Assembly: GCF_004331915.1 (NCBI RefSeq)
Contig: NZ_CP036528.1
Location: 198,001-262,000, forward strand
Length of the DNA stretch: 64,000 bases
Direction: 5' to 3'
From: Ureibacillus thermophilus
GTDB lineage: Bacteria; Bacillota; Bacilli; Bacillales_A; Planococcaceae
Shown here: piece by piece, positions 1 through 9,247 of the stretch
Layout of the letters: the number at the start of each line of letters is the position of its first letter
Numbering within the stretch: position 1 is the first letter of the stretch
Program-made: the position numbers and the translations under genes
Notes under the pieces: model-generated
What the model saw: only the letters and a program-made list of their open reading frames with translations
Databases searched by the model: none
What the model was told of the DNA's origin: nothing

Positions 1-85
1 CCACATTAGTGGATTGCTTACTGGGTTCTTGTTAGGGCTTGCCTACTTCTCACCAAAAAATATATTACGTTGGCGGATGAAATAA
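1..85 (+). CDS. Rhomboid family intramembrane serine protease, C-terminal end only (partial)
   Basis: The window opens inside a coding frame (first full codon at base 2) that runs to a TAA at 83-85. The 27 residues seen begin HISGLLTGFLLGLAYF and end ILRWRMK. The His followed by a Gly-rich helix is what the last transmembrane segment of rhomboid proteases looks like, where the His pairs with the catalytic Ser. A rhomboid gene (ydcA) lies next to ydbS-ydbT in B. subtilis, which supports the call. The catalytic Ser segment is outside the window. The gene converges on ydbT. Confidence 0.6.
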   Translation, partial: HISGLLTGFLLGLAYFSPKNILRWRMK

Positions 86-120
86 CACTAAATTTGGACA
101 ATAAAAAAATTTATTTATGT

Positions 121-402
121 AAGAGGCTGGGACAAATCTAAAAAAACATCACTTTCTCCAAAGAGAAAATGATGTTTTTTTGATATGTTATTGAAAATTG
201 ATTTCCGTTCAGGGGACGCTTTCCGCAGGCCCGCCTCTGAGTCATTCCTTCGCTCCTCGTGATCTCGAGAGGGCTCGTCGCAGGAAAGCTTTGCTTTGCA
301 ACTAAGCGTGCGCGACAGGAACTCGCCCCGTCACTCCAATCAATTTTTTATCAAAACTCTTTCAGCTACCTCTATCATTTTTTGTTTATGTCCCATCCTC
401 TT
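121..402 (+). repeat. Inverted-repeat-bounded intergenic element, copy 1
   Basis: 282 bp. The left end AAGAGGCTGGGACA (121-134) is an inverted match, with one mismatch, to the right end TGTCCCATCCTCTT (389-402). Just inside the left end is a hairpin (about 142-182) with a long T run that looks like an intrinsic terminator; this copy has a C/T mismatch in the stem. The middle is GC-rich (GGGGACGCTTTCCGC-type block, then CTCGAGAGGGCTCG). Two further copies lie at 11399-11674 and 29753-30083 in the same orientation. It fills the whole gap between the rhomboid gene and ydbT and overlaps the ydbT stop. Short ORFs inside it are not credible. Confidence 0.85.
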
Positions 403-1885
403 TTTCCATTTCCTTCCTCCGTTCAAACCACGAAAGAATCTCATCCACATCCGATTCATTTAAATGAGCTACTTTTGCCGTGGCACCGCTAGCCCCGGAC
501 ATCACAGTAGCCTGAACTGTAGCAATGCTTTTCTTTTTCTGAAAGTAATGTTGTTTTCTTTGGATTACTTGAATGCGTTTCTTTTCAGCAATAAATGTCA
601 CACAATTGATCACTCGATATCTTAAAATCAACTGATTTCCTATAATCCGATAGCCATTCGTCTGAAACTGCCACAATCCTAGAAAGTAAATAAGAAATAC
701 AATGTAAATGGACAATAAACCATAGGGATAAAAGAAATAAGAACATAAACCGACCATTGGAAGTGCGCAAAGGATATACACTCTATAAAAATGCGGTTTA
801 GATTTTCTTGGCGGACGAACAAACTCTCTATCAAGTTCAAATGTCAAATGCGGAAACAACTGCTTTAGCGGGTTCAACATTTCGCTTTTCGATATAATTG
901 GAAACAAAAGGATATTTGTTTCGCCTTTCCCGAATCCCCAACTGGCGCTTTCAACGACAACCGTTGCACATTGAATTAATTGCCGTAAAGGATTTTCGAT
1001 GATTTTAATTCCTTGAACGCGATGGATCGGGATGATGAACCGCTTTCTTTCAAGCAACCCGCGCGTAATAATAATCCGGTCATTTTCCTGAACCACTGTA
1101 AAATCATAATAATTAATGAATGTAATGATGATTGATAGTATCCAAGCAATGAAAAACGCAATAAAAATAAGAACAGCGATAAACATTATGCCAAATTCAA
1201 TCATTGCCGACAACTCTTCCATAATCCAATCAGTAGGAATAACATCTACAATTTGCGAAAATAATGCCGCTACCCCTGCAATTACAACGCCGATGCTATT
1301 AGAAGTAGTGGCTAGAAGCATTAAATCCTTTGTTGACATTTTATGGATTACTCGGACTTCTTGGAGAGCTTCCTCCGAAGAAACAGAATGCGCCACTTCA
1401 TCATCCTGCTTTTGTTCAACCTTTGCTTTTTTCGTCTCTTTTTCTATTATGTTCGCAGCATCTCTTGTAATAGCCGTAAAGACTGCTTCCGGCCTACCAT
1501 CTGTGCTTCCTGCAGTTTCCACAGAAACTTCCACAAGACCAAACAACCGATGAAAGATAGACTCTTTATAATTGAAGCTTTGGATCCGATCAAAGGGAAT
1601 ATATCGCTTCTTTTTCACGAATAACCCATATTCCACCCTCAGCTCATTCTCTTCAAACCAATAAACAAAAGTCAGCCATTTTATAATTCCTGAGATTAAG
1701 TATAAGATGAGGACTGCCAAAAAAACGAGCATCGGGATATATTCCCATATATTTGCCTCATCCGCATTACTATGAAAACCGTTTGCAATCAATACAAGAA
1801 ACAATGGAATCAATAATTCTTTAATGCCTTTTAAAAAATTAATAACGGCCGACACCGGATGAAGTTTATATTTTTTATACATCAT
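386..1885 (-). CDS. ydbT: PH domain-containing membrane protein, YdbT family
   Basis: 499 residues, close to B. subtilis YdbT (about 493). Three bacterial PH (bPH2/DUF304) modules are visible at about 70-145, 250-340 and 405-485, each with an EENELRVEYGLF-like strand followed by RIQ/RVQGI. They are separated by hydrophobic hairpins at about 15-65, 190-250 and 365-400. It follows ydbS with an 11-bp overlap, so the two are co-translated; YdbS and YdbT probably act as one membrane complex. The family has been linked to bacteriocin resistance (B. subtilis, amylocyclicin), which is recalled knowledge. The last five residues (KEDGT) and the stop codon are encoded by the end of repeat copy 1, so the natural C-terminus has probably been replaced. 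Confidence 0.85.
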   Translation of the reverse strand: MMYKKYKLHPVSAVINFLKGIKELLIPLFLVLIANGFHSNADEANIWEYIPMLVFLAVLILYLISGIIKWLTFVYWFEENELRVEYGLFVKKKRYIPFDRIQSFNYKESIFHRLFGLVEVSVETAGSTDGRPEAVFTAITRDAANIIEKETKKAKVEQKQDDEVAHSVSSEEALQEVRVIHKMSTKDLMLLATTSNSIGVVIAGVAALFSQIVDVIPTDWIMEELSAMIEFGIMFIAVLIFIAFFIAWILSIIITFINYYDFTVVQENDRIIITRGLLERKRFIIPIHRVQGIKIIENPLRQLIQCATVVVESASWGFGKGETNILLFPIISKSEMLNPLKQLFPHLTFELDREFVRPPRKSKPHFYRVYILCALPMVGLCSYFFYPYGLLSIYIVFLIYFLGLWQFQTNGYRIIGNQLILRYRVINCVTFIAEKKRIQVIQRKQHYFQKKKSIATVQATVMSGASGATAKVAHLNESDVDEILSWFERRKEMEKEDGT

Positions 1886-2354
1886 CTTCAGCCACCCTTG
1901 CCAATTCAGAAATTCTTGCCCGCAAACGGTCAGCTTCTTCTGTAATCAACATCGGAATCACATGGGTCGTAGCGGCTGTGGAAATCGCAATATTTGCCAA
2001 ATCATATTTTTTTAAAATTGGACCTTGGGTAGTATCCACATGCTGCACACGCACCATTGGGATTAAAGTTCTTTTTACAACGAAAAGGCCGCTTTGAATT
2101 TCAATTTCCTGTTCCCTTACCTCATATCGCCAATGATTCCATCGGATTTTTGGAAAAAGCCAAATTAAGGCAAAACCAACAATGATCACCACAGCAATTG
2201 CAACGTAATAAACAATATGGAACCAATTCCATTTATATGTAAAAAAACAAAGAACCCCTGCTATGATGGATAGAAAAAAAGTATAAATGAAACCATATAA
2301 TCGCCAAACTGTTAAACCTTTACGGGGAATTTGATATTCAGGTTCTCGTCTCAT
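1875..2354 (-). CDS. ydbS: PH domain-containing membrane protein, YdbS family
   Basis: 159 residues from the ATG at 2354, exactly the usual YdbS length. This start is preceded by AGGTGAGG; an upstream GTG at 2363 would add three residues but sits inside the ribosome binding site. Two transmembrane helices at about 20-70 are followed by one bPH2 module (residues 75-145) with EIEIQSGLFVVKRTLIPM and RVQHVDTTQGP. It is first in the ydbS-ydbT pair. In B. subtilis these follow cshA directly; here an acyl-CoA synthetase gene on the other strand lies between. Confidence 0.85.
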   Translation of the reverse strand: MRREPEYQIPRKGLTVWRLYGFIYTFFLSIIAGVLCFFTYKWNWFHIVYYVAIAVVIIVGFALIWLFPKIRWNHWRYEVREQEIEIQSGLFVVKRTLIPMVRVQHVDTTQGPILKKYDLANIAISTAATTHVIPMLITEEADRLRARISELARVAEDDV

Positions 2355-2542
2355 GTTCCTCACCTCTCATATGACTCACTATACTATACGGATTACCAAA
2401 CAATTTGTTTCAAAATTCTAAATTCTCTTTGAAAACGATTCATTTTTATGGTATTTAAATTCATATATACCATAATAGACTATCTACGATTTGCAGAAAT
2501 GGTCACAATCAAATTAAAGTTTCTAAAAGGGGTGTATGTAGA

Positions 2543-4126
2543 ATGAATGTACCTTTAGTTTTAACTCATTTTTTAGATCGTGCCGTAGCATTATATGGAG
2601 AAAAAGAAGCCATCATCGGTTATGAAGGGGATCGCCGGTACACGTATCGCGAATTTAATCATCGGGTAAACCAACTTTCAAGAGGGCTTCAATCATTAGG
2701 CATTCAAAAATATGATAAAGTAGCTTATCTCGCTCCAAACACAATTGAAATGCTTGAGGGTTTCTACGGCATCTATCAAGTTGGCGGAGTGATGGTGCCT
2801 TTAAATATTCGTTTAAAACCAGAAGATTATCTTTTTATATTAAATCATAGTGAATCAAAAGTATTGTTTGTGGATCAAGAGCTATATCATTTAATTGAGC
2901 CGATTAAATCAAAACTCACTAGTGTAAAAACCATTATTGTTCACAATCAAGACGACAAAACGAATGAAATCAACTATGATGAATGGCTCGCTTCTTTTGA
3001 TGGTTCATCCTTCGAACGGGTTGAACTGGATGAAAACGATGAATGCAGCTTATTATACACAAGCGGAACAACTGGCAATCCAAAAGGCGTACTCCTTACT
3101 CATCGAAACAACTATTTGCATGCTTTAAGCTCCATGCATTTCTTGCGCGTAACGGATCAAGACGTCTATTTGCATGTCTTGCCAATGTTCCATGTAAACG
3201 GATGGGGTTCTCCATTCTACTATACTGCCAATGGTGCCACTCATGTCACTCTGAGAAAAGTGGCAGCTGACCAAATTTTTGATGCCATTCAAAAATATAA
3301 CGTCACAGTCATTCACATGGCGCCGACTGTTTTAAACACATTATTGCAATATTACGATCAACACAAACCGGAAATTCCTAAAAATGTAAGAGTTGTTATC
3401 GCTGGTTCTGCTCCGCCTCCAGCTTTCGTTGAACGTGTTGAAAAAGACTTAGGATGGGAATTCATCCAAGTATATGGAATGACAGAATCTTCGCCGCTTA
3501 GCCTAGGTTCTCGCATTTTATCTCCATATTTAGATTTGCCGGAAAAAGAAAAAATGCGCTTGAAAGCAAAAGCAGGGACACCATTCATCGGCACGGAAGT
3601 CAAAGTGGTGGATGAAAACGGTGAAGAAGTACCTCATGACGGCAAAACAATGGGTGAAATCATCGTTCGGGGCCATGGCGTCATGAAAGGCTATTGGAAA
3701 AACGAAACTGCTACGTTGGAAACAATCGTAGACGGCTGGCTTCATACAGGCGATGTAGGTACAATCGATGAAAAAGGCTATATCGATATTACAGACCGCA
3801 AGAAAGACATCATCATCAGCGGCGGCGAAAACATTTCTTCCATCGAAGTGGAAGGCGTATTATATGAACATCCTGCTGTGAAAGAAGCAGCCGTGATTGC
3901 TGTACCTCACGAAAAATGGGGAGAAACTCCTCATGCCATCGTAGTAGTAAAAGAAGGACACAGCGTAACAGAACAAGAACTAATTGATTTCACACGTTCT
4001 AAATTGGCTCATTTTAAAGCCATTACAGGCGCTTCTTTTGTGGATGAATTGCCTAAAACAGCATCCGGTAAAATCCAAAAAGTGCAGTTGCGAAAACAGT
4101 ATATCGAATCCATTCAAAAAGTATAA
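2543..4126 (+). CDS. Long-chain fatty acid--CoA ligase / acyl-CoA synthetase
   Basis: 527 residues of the adenylate-forming (ANL) family. The P-loop-like A3 motif YTSGTTGNPKGVLLTH is at about 170-190, the A5 motif QVYGMTESSP at about 310, the A7-A8 region GWLHTGDVGTIDEKGY followed by DRKKDIIISGGENI at about 400-430, and the catalytic Lys motif PKTASGKIQK lies near the C-terminus. It should activate a fatty or other carboxylic acid with ATP and CoA in the cytoplasm. The start has an AAAGGGGTG site. It stands alone, flanked by cshA and ydbS on the opposite strand, and shares a bidirectional terminator with cshA. Substrate chain length cannot be read from sequence; no FadR-type operator was seen. 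Confidence 0.88.
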   Translation: MNVPLVLTHFLDRAVALYGEKEAIIGYEGDRRYTYREFNHRVNQLSRGLQSLGIQKYDKVAYLAPNTIEMLEGFYGIYQVGGVMVPLNIRLKPEDYLFILNHSESKVLFVDQELYHLIEPIKSKLTSVKTIIVHNQDDKTNEINYDEWLASFDGSSFERVELDENDECSLLYTSGTTGNPKGVLLTHRNNYLHALSSMHFLRVTDQDVYLHVLPMFHVNGWGSPFYYTANGATHVTLRKVAADQIFDAIQKYNVTVIHMAPTVLNTLLQYYDQHKPEIPKNVRVVIAGSAPPPAFVERVEKDLGWEFIQVYGMTESSPLSLGSRILSPYLDLPEKEKMRLKAKAGTPFIGTEVKVVDENGEEVPHDGKTMGEIIVRGHGVMKGYWKNETATLETIVDGWLHTGDVGTIDEKGYIDITDRKKDIIISGGENISSIEVEGVLYEHPAVKEAAVIAVPHEKWGETPHAIVVVKEGHSVTEQELIDFTRSKLAHFKAITGASFVDELPKTASGKIQKVQLRKQYIESIQKV

Positions 4127-4128
4127 AA

Positions 4129-4160
4129 AACAGGAAGGGATTTCCCTTCCTGCTTTTATT
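4129..4160. terminator. Bidirectional intrinsic terminator between acyl-CoA synthetase and cshA
   Basis: Stem CAGGAAGGGA / TCCCTTCCTG (4131-4152) with a T-rich tract on the right for the + gene and an A-tract on the left for cshA. Confidence 0.8.
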
Positions 4161-4163
4161 GTT

Positions 4164-5585
4164 TTACCGTCCTTTACGTCGTCCGCTTTTTTCTCTTCGA
4201 CCGCGGCCTTCTTTTCGTACTCCGCGGCCTCCTCTTGTACGTTCGCTTGAACGTTCTTTACGTTTTGGCAATGGAGCTTCTTCAGTAATTTTAACCGGCG
4301 TATCGTCCGGTTCTTTTGTAAAGGATTTAATGGCTGCTGCCACAACATCCACTGCATCATAATCTTCTAGAAGTTCTGCAGCAAGAATACGGTAATCTTT
4401 TAAATCATTCCCTTGGACAATTTCAATGAGTTTTTCAACAGCCAATTTTTGTTGGCCTGCTAAAGCTTCATCTTGAGTTGGTGGACGAAGCGGTGTAATG
4501 CGTTTTTTCGTTGTCTCTTCTACGATGCGCAAATAACCCATTTCCCTTGGAGTCACAAAAGTTACGGCAATACCCGATTTTCCAGCCCGGCCAGTACGTC
4601 CAATCCGGTGTACATAACTTTCAGGATCTTGTGGAATATCGAAGTTATAAACGTGGGAAACACCTGAAATATCTAATCCTCTAGCCGCTACATCTGTCGC
4701 CACAAGAATATCAATTTTATTCTCTTTAAATTGGCGCAGCACGGATAAACGCTTTGATTGGCTTAAGTCTCCATGGATTCCTTCCGCCAAATATCCACGG
4801 ATGTTTAACGCTTGCGCTAATTCATCCACGCGGCGTTTTGTTCGGCCAAAGACAATGGCCAGTTCCGGCTGGTGGACATCCAATAAACGGGCTAAAATAT
4901 CGAATTTTTCCCGTTCTTGGGTTTTCACAAAATATTGTTCAATATTTTCAACGGTCATTTCTTTTGATTTAATTTTTACTTCTACTGAATTTTTCATGAA
5001 ATTCGTTGCGATTTTACGAATTGCTGGCGGCATCGTTGCAGAGAACAACAATGTTTGGCGATTTTCAGGCACTTTTTCTAAAATCGCATTGATATCATCG
5101 ATGAAGCCCATATTTAACATTTCATCGGCTTCATCCAACACAAGAGTTTGAACATGGTCGAGCTTTAAAGTGCGTCGGTTGATATGGTCGATAATACGAC
5201 CTGGCGTACCGACAATAATTTGCGGTTTATTTTTTAAAGCTCGAATTTGTCGTCCAATATCCTGTCCACCATAAACCGATAATATTTTTACTCGTTTATC
5301 ATATCCAATTTTATAAAGTTCCTCAGATACCTGAATGGCAAGTTCTCGAGTTGGGGCAATAATTAACGCTTGAATATCAGGATTTTTTGTATCGATTTTT
5401 TCAATAATGGGAATTCCAAATGCTGCAGTTTTGCCGGTACCTGTTTGTGCTTGACCAATAATGTCCCGGCCTTTTAAAGCATATTTGATTGTCCCTTCTT
5501 GGATCGGCGTTGCCTCTTCAAATCCCATACGCTTTAATGAACGCAATGTAGATTCACTAATATTAAATTCTGAAAAATTTGTCAA
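4164..5585 (-). CDS. cshA: DEAD-box ATP-dependent RNA helicase CshA
   Basis: 473 residues from a TTG at 5585, chosen because AAAGGAG lies 10 nt upstream and the product then starts MTNFSEF like CshA; an upstream TTG at 5594 is only one base from that site. Helicase motifs in order: Q motif TPIQEGTI, Walker [27 protein letters not shown], then [11 protein letters not shown] and [10 protein letters not shown]. The C-terminus (last ~30 residues) is an Arg/Gly-rich basic tail ([21 protein letters not shown]) for RNA binding. CshA works in ribosome assembly and the RNA degradosome. A 316-bp gap upstream may hold a cold-responsive leader. Confidence 0.93.
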   Translation of the reverse strand: MTNFSEFNISESTLRSLKRMGFEEATPIQEGTIKYALKGRDIIGQAQTGTGKTAAFGIPIIEKIDTKNPDIQALIIAPTRELAIQVSEELYKIGYDKRVKILSVYGGQDIGRQIRALKNKPQIIVGTPGRIIDHINRRTLKLDHVQTLVLDEADEMLNMGFIDDINAILEKVPENRQTLLFSATMPPAIRKIATNFMKNSVEVKIKSKEMTVENIEQYFVKTQEREKFDILARLLDVHQPELAIVFGRTKRRVDELAQALNIRGYLAEGIHGDLSQSKRLSVLRQFKENKIDILVATDVAARGLDISGVSHVYNFDIPQDPESYVHRIGRTGRAGKSGIAVTFVTPREMGYLRIVEETTKKRITPLRPPTQDEALAGQQKLAVEKLIEIVQGNDLKDYRILAAELLEDYDAVDVVAAAIKSFTKEPDDTPVKITEEAPLPKRKERSSERTRGGRGVRKEGRGRREKSGRRKGR

Positions 5586-5798
5586 ACTCTTCAATCTCCT
5601 TTTTTCTCTTAAGTTGACAAATGGTTACATTTTTCAGATGAAGTGCCGGCAAATGTCGAGCTTTAGCTAACCTAGCGTCAAAATAAACATTCTCCAACTT
5701 TCGATTAAATAAAATATATGAAAAGGAAAGCCCGGTCTTTGCCGAGCGGTTCCATTCTATGCATTTCGTATGTTCGGATAGAATAAAACCGATTCATT
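5586..5798. other. Upstream region of cshA
   Basis: About 210 bp between the cshA start and the esterase terminator. It must contain the cshA promoter and leader. Apart from the AAAGGAG site next to the start I see no riboswitch-like fold or ORF in it. Confidence 0.4.
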
Positions 5799-5832
5799 CA
5801 AAAAAAAGCACTCTTCACACTATTGAAGAGTC
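5799..5832 (-). terminator. Intrinsic terminator after the esterase gene
   Basis: Stem ACTCTTCA / TGAAGAGT (5810-5817 with 5824-5831) followed on the minus strand by eight T. Confidence 0.8.
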
Positions 5833-5901
5833 TTAGTGTAAAATGTATCCATTGCTTTCCCTAGTCTAACAGGTACTTACAAAGTATGCAAAGATAATGC
5901 T

Positions 5902-6591
5902 TTACATTTTTAAAAATTGCAATACATCCGAAAACCATGAATTGCAATCATCACTATAACAAATAAGGTGTCTCCCACATGCAGAAAAATAAAGATATTT
6001 TTCTGTCGTAGGCAGCTTATCATATAAGTATTGGGCTGTTGTATATGGAACAATGCCATCGCATTTTCCTTGTACAATAAAGGTTGGAATTTGAATAGAA
6101 CCTACATAAGGCTCAACTTGCCGAACGATTCGCATGAATTGAATTGCCGCACTAACCGGTACATTTCTTAGCTTGTACTCATAATGCTTAAATAATTCAT
6201 TATTTTTCAAATGTCCTTCGACCGCTTCTTTCGCCATCTTTTGCAATTCGATCACTAGCTGCTTTGGCGCAATATATTTCACTGCCGCGCTAAGAAGCAC
6301 TAATTTTTCAACAGGGTATCGATTGGCTAAATATAAAGCGATGACTCCCCCCATGGAAAAGCCTACGACATAAATTTTCTCCACTTTTTCCGCCAACTTT
6401 TTATAAGCCAATTCCGCATCATGTAGCCAATGTTCTCCAGTGATTCCTTTTAGCGATAAATTTTCCCCGTGGCCGCAAAAAGTTGGGGTTTCCACAATCC
6501 AATCTGTATGCTTTCGTATGTATTCCGCCAAAGGCTCTATTTCATATGGGCCTCCTGAAAAACCATGCAGCATTAAAACGCCAATTGCCAT
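5902..6591 (-). CDS. Alpha/beta hydrolase, carboxylesterase (Est30-like)
   Basis: 229 residues from the ATG at 6591, preceded by GGGAGTGGG; the upstream ATG at 6606 overlaps this site and has none of its own. Motifs of the alpha/beta hydrolase fold: oxyanion region LMLHGFSGGP at the N-terminus, FCGHGE, nucleophile elbow GFSMGG (Ser near residue 90), a KCDGIVP segment supplying the acid, and GRHLI supplying the His. The size and motif layout match Bacillus/Geobacillus carboxylesterases acting on short acyl esters, with monoacylglycerol lipases as the alternative. It sits downstream of murF but behind a strong terminator, so it is probably transcribed on its own. Confidence 0.8.
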   Translation of the reverse strand: MAIGVLMLHGFSGGPYEIEPLAEYIRKHTDWIVETPTFCGHGENLSLKGITGEHWLHDAELAYKKLAEKVEKIYVVGFSMGGVIALYLANRYPVEKLVLLSAAVKYIAPKQLVIELQKMAKEAVEGHLKNNELFKHYEYKLRNVPVSAAIQFMRIVRQVEPYVGSIQIPTFIVQGKCDGIVPYTTAQYLYDKLPTTEKYLYFSACGRHLICYSDDCNSWFSDVLQFLKM

Positions 6592-6611
6592 CAAACCCAC
6601 TCCCATCCGAC

Positions 6612-6686
6612 AAAAAAGTGAAATTCACTAAAAACTTCCTTCATTTCTATTTTAATAGAATGGGAGCTTCTTGAATTTCACTTTTT
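6612..6686 (-). terminator. Terminator after murF
   Basis: Long hairpin: AAGTGAAATTCA near 6616-6627 pairs with TGAATTTCACTT near 6672-6683, with a T run beyond it on the minus strand. Confidence 0.7.
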
Positions 6687-6695
6687 GCTGAATTC

Positions 6696-8060
6696 TTATT
6701 GAAATGCTTTTAAAACCGTTTCTAATTTCATGCCGCGAGAACCTTTTAACAAAATTAAAGAATCTTTAGTGGCATGTTGTTTAATCTCATCAATGATTTT
6801 TCCGTAATCCTCTTTCGTGTGTAAAATCCGCCCCGGAAATTTTGGGGCCAACCGATGATATAGCCATTCCATGCGAGGGCCGAATAAACAAATTTTTGAA
6901 ATTTTTTGTTCATCGATATAGTTTGCTAGTTGTTCATGGAACTCGCGCTCTTTTTCCCCAAGTTCCAACATATCTCCTAATACAAGCCATTTATCTTTTC
7001 TCATTGACGTAGATTGAAGAAATTCAATGGCGGCTTTCATGGATGTAGGAGCTGCATTATAGGCATCATTGATAAATAAAAGGTCTCCTAAAGGAACAAG
7101 CTGCATTCGCATATCAGTTAAAGATACTTGAGACAAACCTTGTCGAATTTGTTCTTCAGATAATCCAATTGCTTTTGCAACCAGCATAGCTCCCAATGTA
7201 TTTTTCACCTGATGTTTCCCTAAGACCGGTATGAAAAATTCGCCGTTTAATTCCCCTTCTACGATAAAGCGGCTGCCTTTTTCCGTCGTTTCAATTTTGC
7301 GGACGGTTAAATCGTTTCCTGATTGGAAGCCGAATGATTTCGTTTTTAACTGCGGCGTTCTTTCTACTAAATCCCTTAATAACGGTTCATCTCCATCGTA
7401 ACATAAAACACCCTCTGCATCGAAACCGTTTATAATTTCAAATTTCGCCTTTGCGATTCCTTCTCTGGAACCAAGCTCCTGCATATGGGCTTCCCCAATG
7501 TTTGTAATAATGGCATAATGAGGTTTCGCTAGGTTTGACAAAAATTCAATTTCTCCAAACCCGCTCATTCCCATCTCAAGAACAGCCATTTCCGTATCTT
7601 CATCAAGGGATAAAATGGTTAGAGGCAAACCTAATTCATTATTAAAATTGCCTATGGTTTTTTGCACTTTATAAAAAGGAGAAAGCAAGCTCGCCAAAAT
7701 ATCTTTAGATGACGTTTTTCCATTTGAACCAGTAATACCGATAAAAGATGCTTGCAATTCTTCACGATACTTGCGCGCCATTTGCTGCAATGCAGATTCC
7801 GAATCATCTACGAAAAGAAGCGGCACATCTTTGGGAGGATGTGGCTCATCTTTCATCCATAAAGAGCAGCTTGCCCCCTTTTCAAAGGCTTGGGGTACGT
7901 ACTTATGTCCATTCGTTTTTTCTCCGCGAAAAGGAATAAATAATTCCCCTTCGTTTATGGTTCTTGTATCAATGGAAACGCCCGTTACTAAGATGTCACC
8001 GTATTTTCCAGCATCGACATTTAACCAATTTGCAATATCTTGAATTTTTTTTCTCATCAT
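6696..8060 (-). CDS. murF: UDP-N-acetylmuramoyl-tripeptide--D-alanyl-D-alanine ligase MurF
   Basis: 454 residues (B. subtilis MurF about 457). Mur ligase layout: N-terminal substrate-binding domain (1-95), central ATPase domain with P-loop GITGSNGKTSSKD at about 110-120, then the C-terminal domain with NDAYNAAPTSM at about 315-325. It adds the D-Ala-D-Ala dipeptide to UDP-MurNAc-tripeptide in the cytoplasm, completing the pentapeptide precursor. The gene begins 10 bp after ddl, which makes its dipeptide substrate, so the two form an operon. The start is ATGATG; either could be used. Confidence 0.96.
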   Translation of the reverse strand: MMRKKIQDIANWLNVDAGKYGDILVTGVSIDTRTINEGELFIPFRGEKTNGHKYVPQAFEKGASCSLWMKDEPHPPKDVPLLFVDDSESALQQMARKYREELQASFIGITGSNGKTSSKDILASLLSPFYKVQKTIGNFNNELGLPLTILSLDEDTEMAVLEMGMSGFGEIEFLSNLAKPHYAIITNIGEAHMQELGSREGIAKAKFEIINGFDAEGVLCYDGDEPLLRDLVERTPQLKTKSFGFQSGNDLTVRKIETTEKGSRFIVEGELNGEFFIPVLGKHQVKNTLGAMLVAKAIGLSEEQIRQGLSQVSLTDMRMQLVPLGDLLFINDAYNAAPTSMKAAIEFLQSTSMRKDKWLVLGDMLELGEKEREFHEQLANYIDEQKISKICLFGPRMEWLYHRLAPKFPGRILHTKEDYGKIIDEIKQHATKDSLILLKGSRGMKLETVLKAFQ

Positions 8061-8070
8061 TCATCCCAAC

Positions 8071-9144
8071 TTATTCTTTATTAAATTGAAGTTGTTGTTT
8101 TTCTTTGTGCCGTTCAATCGCAAGTTCAATCAGATTATCAATTAATTCTGGATAGCTTAACCCGCTCTTTTGCCAAAGCAATGGATACATGCTATACGGC
8201 GTAAAACCTGGCATTGTATTTACTTCGTTAATGAACACTTCATCCCCGCGCACAAAGAAATCCGTCCGCACAAGACCGGCGCAATCAAGAGTTTTAAATG
8301 CGCGGATTGCCATATCTTTCATTTTCGCTTCCACTTGAGGGGAAATGTCTGCAGGAATAATTAATTTTGTAGATCCATCTTTATATTTGGATTCATAATC
8401 ATAAAATTCCGTTGTCGGTTTTATTTCTCCAGCAACGGATACTTTCGGTTCATTATTGCCAAGCACAGCCATTTCAATTTCCCGGGCTTCAATTCCTTGT
8501 TCGACAACCACTTTTCGGTCATATTTAAACGCAATATTAATCGCTTTTTCCAATTCTTCCCGATTTGATGCTTTACTGATTCCAACACTGGAACCTAAAT
8601 TGGCTGGTTTCACAAACATTGGATAAGTTAATGTTTCTTCACATTTTGAAATCATCGCTTCTTTCTGATGATCCCATTCATAGCGAATAAAATACACATA
8701 AGGTACTTGATTCAACCCTGCTACGCTGAACAATTGCTTCATGATGACTTTATCCATTCCAGCAGCAGAAGAAAGCACCCCATTTCCCACATAAGGCAGA
8801 TTCAACAGTTCAAGAAGCCCTTGAACAGTGCCATCTTCTCCATACGTGCCGTGAAGTAAAGGAAAAATTACATCAAATTTGGCTTGTTTGTCATTTTCAT
8901 CTAAAATAAACTCAAGAATGTAATTTGGATTGCTTACATTCTTCGTAAATTTCAATTCGTCAACTGATTCTGCGGGTTTTGTCAACTGAGGGCCTCTGCA
9001 CCATTCCCCTTCAAGGGTAATATAAATGGGAATCACTTCATATTTATCGAAATCAATCGCCTTTGTCACCGCAGTGGCAGTAATAAGCGAAACTTCATGC
9101 TCCGCGGATTTTCCCCCGTATAATAATCCGATCCTTTTTTTCAT
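8071..9144 (-). CDS. ddl: D-alanine--D-alanine ligase
   Basis: 357 residues with an ATP-grasp fold. N-terminal GGKSAEHEVS, central KPANLGSSVGISK (ATP loop), and C-terminal NTMPGFTPYSMYP are the standard Ddl signatures. The TEFYDYESKY segment keeps the Tyr that goes with D-Ala-D-Ala rather than D-Ala-D-lactate synthesis, so the product should be the vancomycin-sensitive dipeptide (family knowledge applied to this sequence). First gene of ddl-murF. The start has GGAGG a few bases upstream. Confidence 0.96.
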   Translation of the reverse strand: MKKRIGLLYGGKSAEHEVSLITATAVTKAIDFDKYEVIPIYITLEGEWCRGPQLTKPAESVDELKFTKNVSNPNYILEFILDENDKQAKFDVIFPLLHGTYGEDGTVQGLLELLNLPYVGNGVLSSAAGMDKVIMKQLFSVAGLNQVPYVYFIRYEWDHQKEAMISKCEETLTYPMFVKPANLGSSVGISKASNREELEKAINIAFKYDRKVVVEQGIEAREIEMAVLGNNEPKVSVAGEIKPTTEFYDYESKYKDGSTKLIIPADISPQVEAKMKDMAIRAFKTLDCAGLVRTDFFVRGDEVFINEVNTMPGFTPYSMYPLLWQKSGLSYPELIDNLIELAIERHKEKQQLQFNKE

Positions 9145-9247
9145 TGTTCGACCTCCAAGTTTTAAGTAATACTAGTTTATCATGAAAAGAATGACTTCAT
9201 GAATACAAAAAGAAAACTCCCTGTCATGACACCCTTAGACAGTGAAG

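Noticed and set aside
259-492. Open frame across repeat copy 1 and the ydbT end
   Set aside because: It lies in the structured repeat, runs antisense into ydbT and has no ribosome binding site. Similar frames in copies 2 (11463-11651) and 3 (29816-30019) are products of the repeat.
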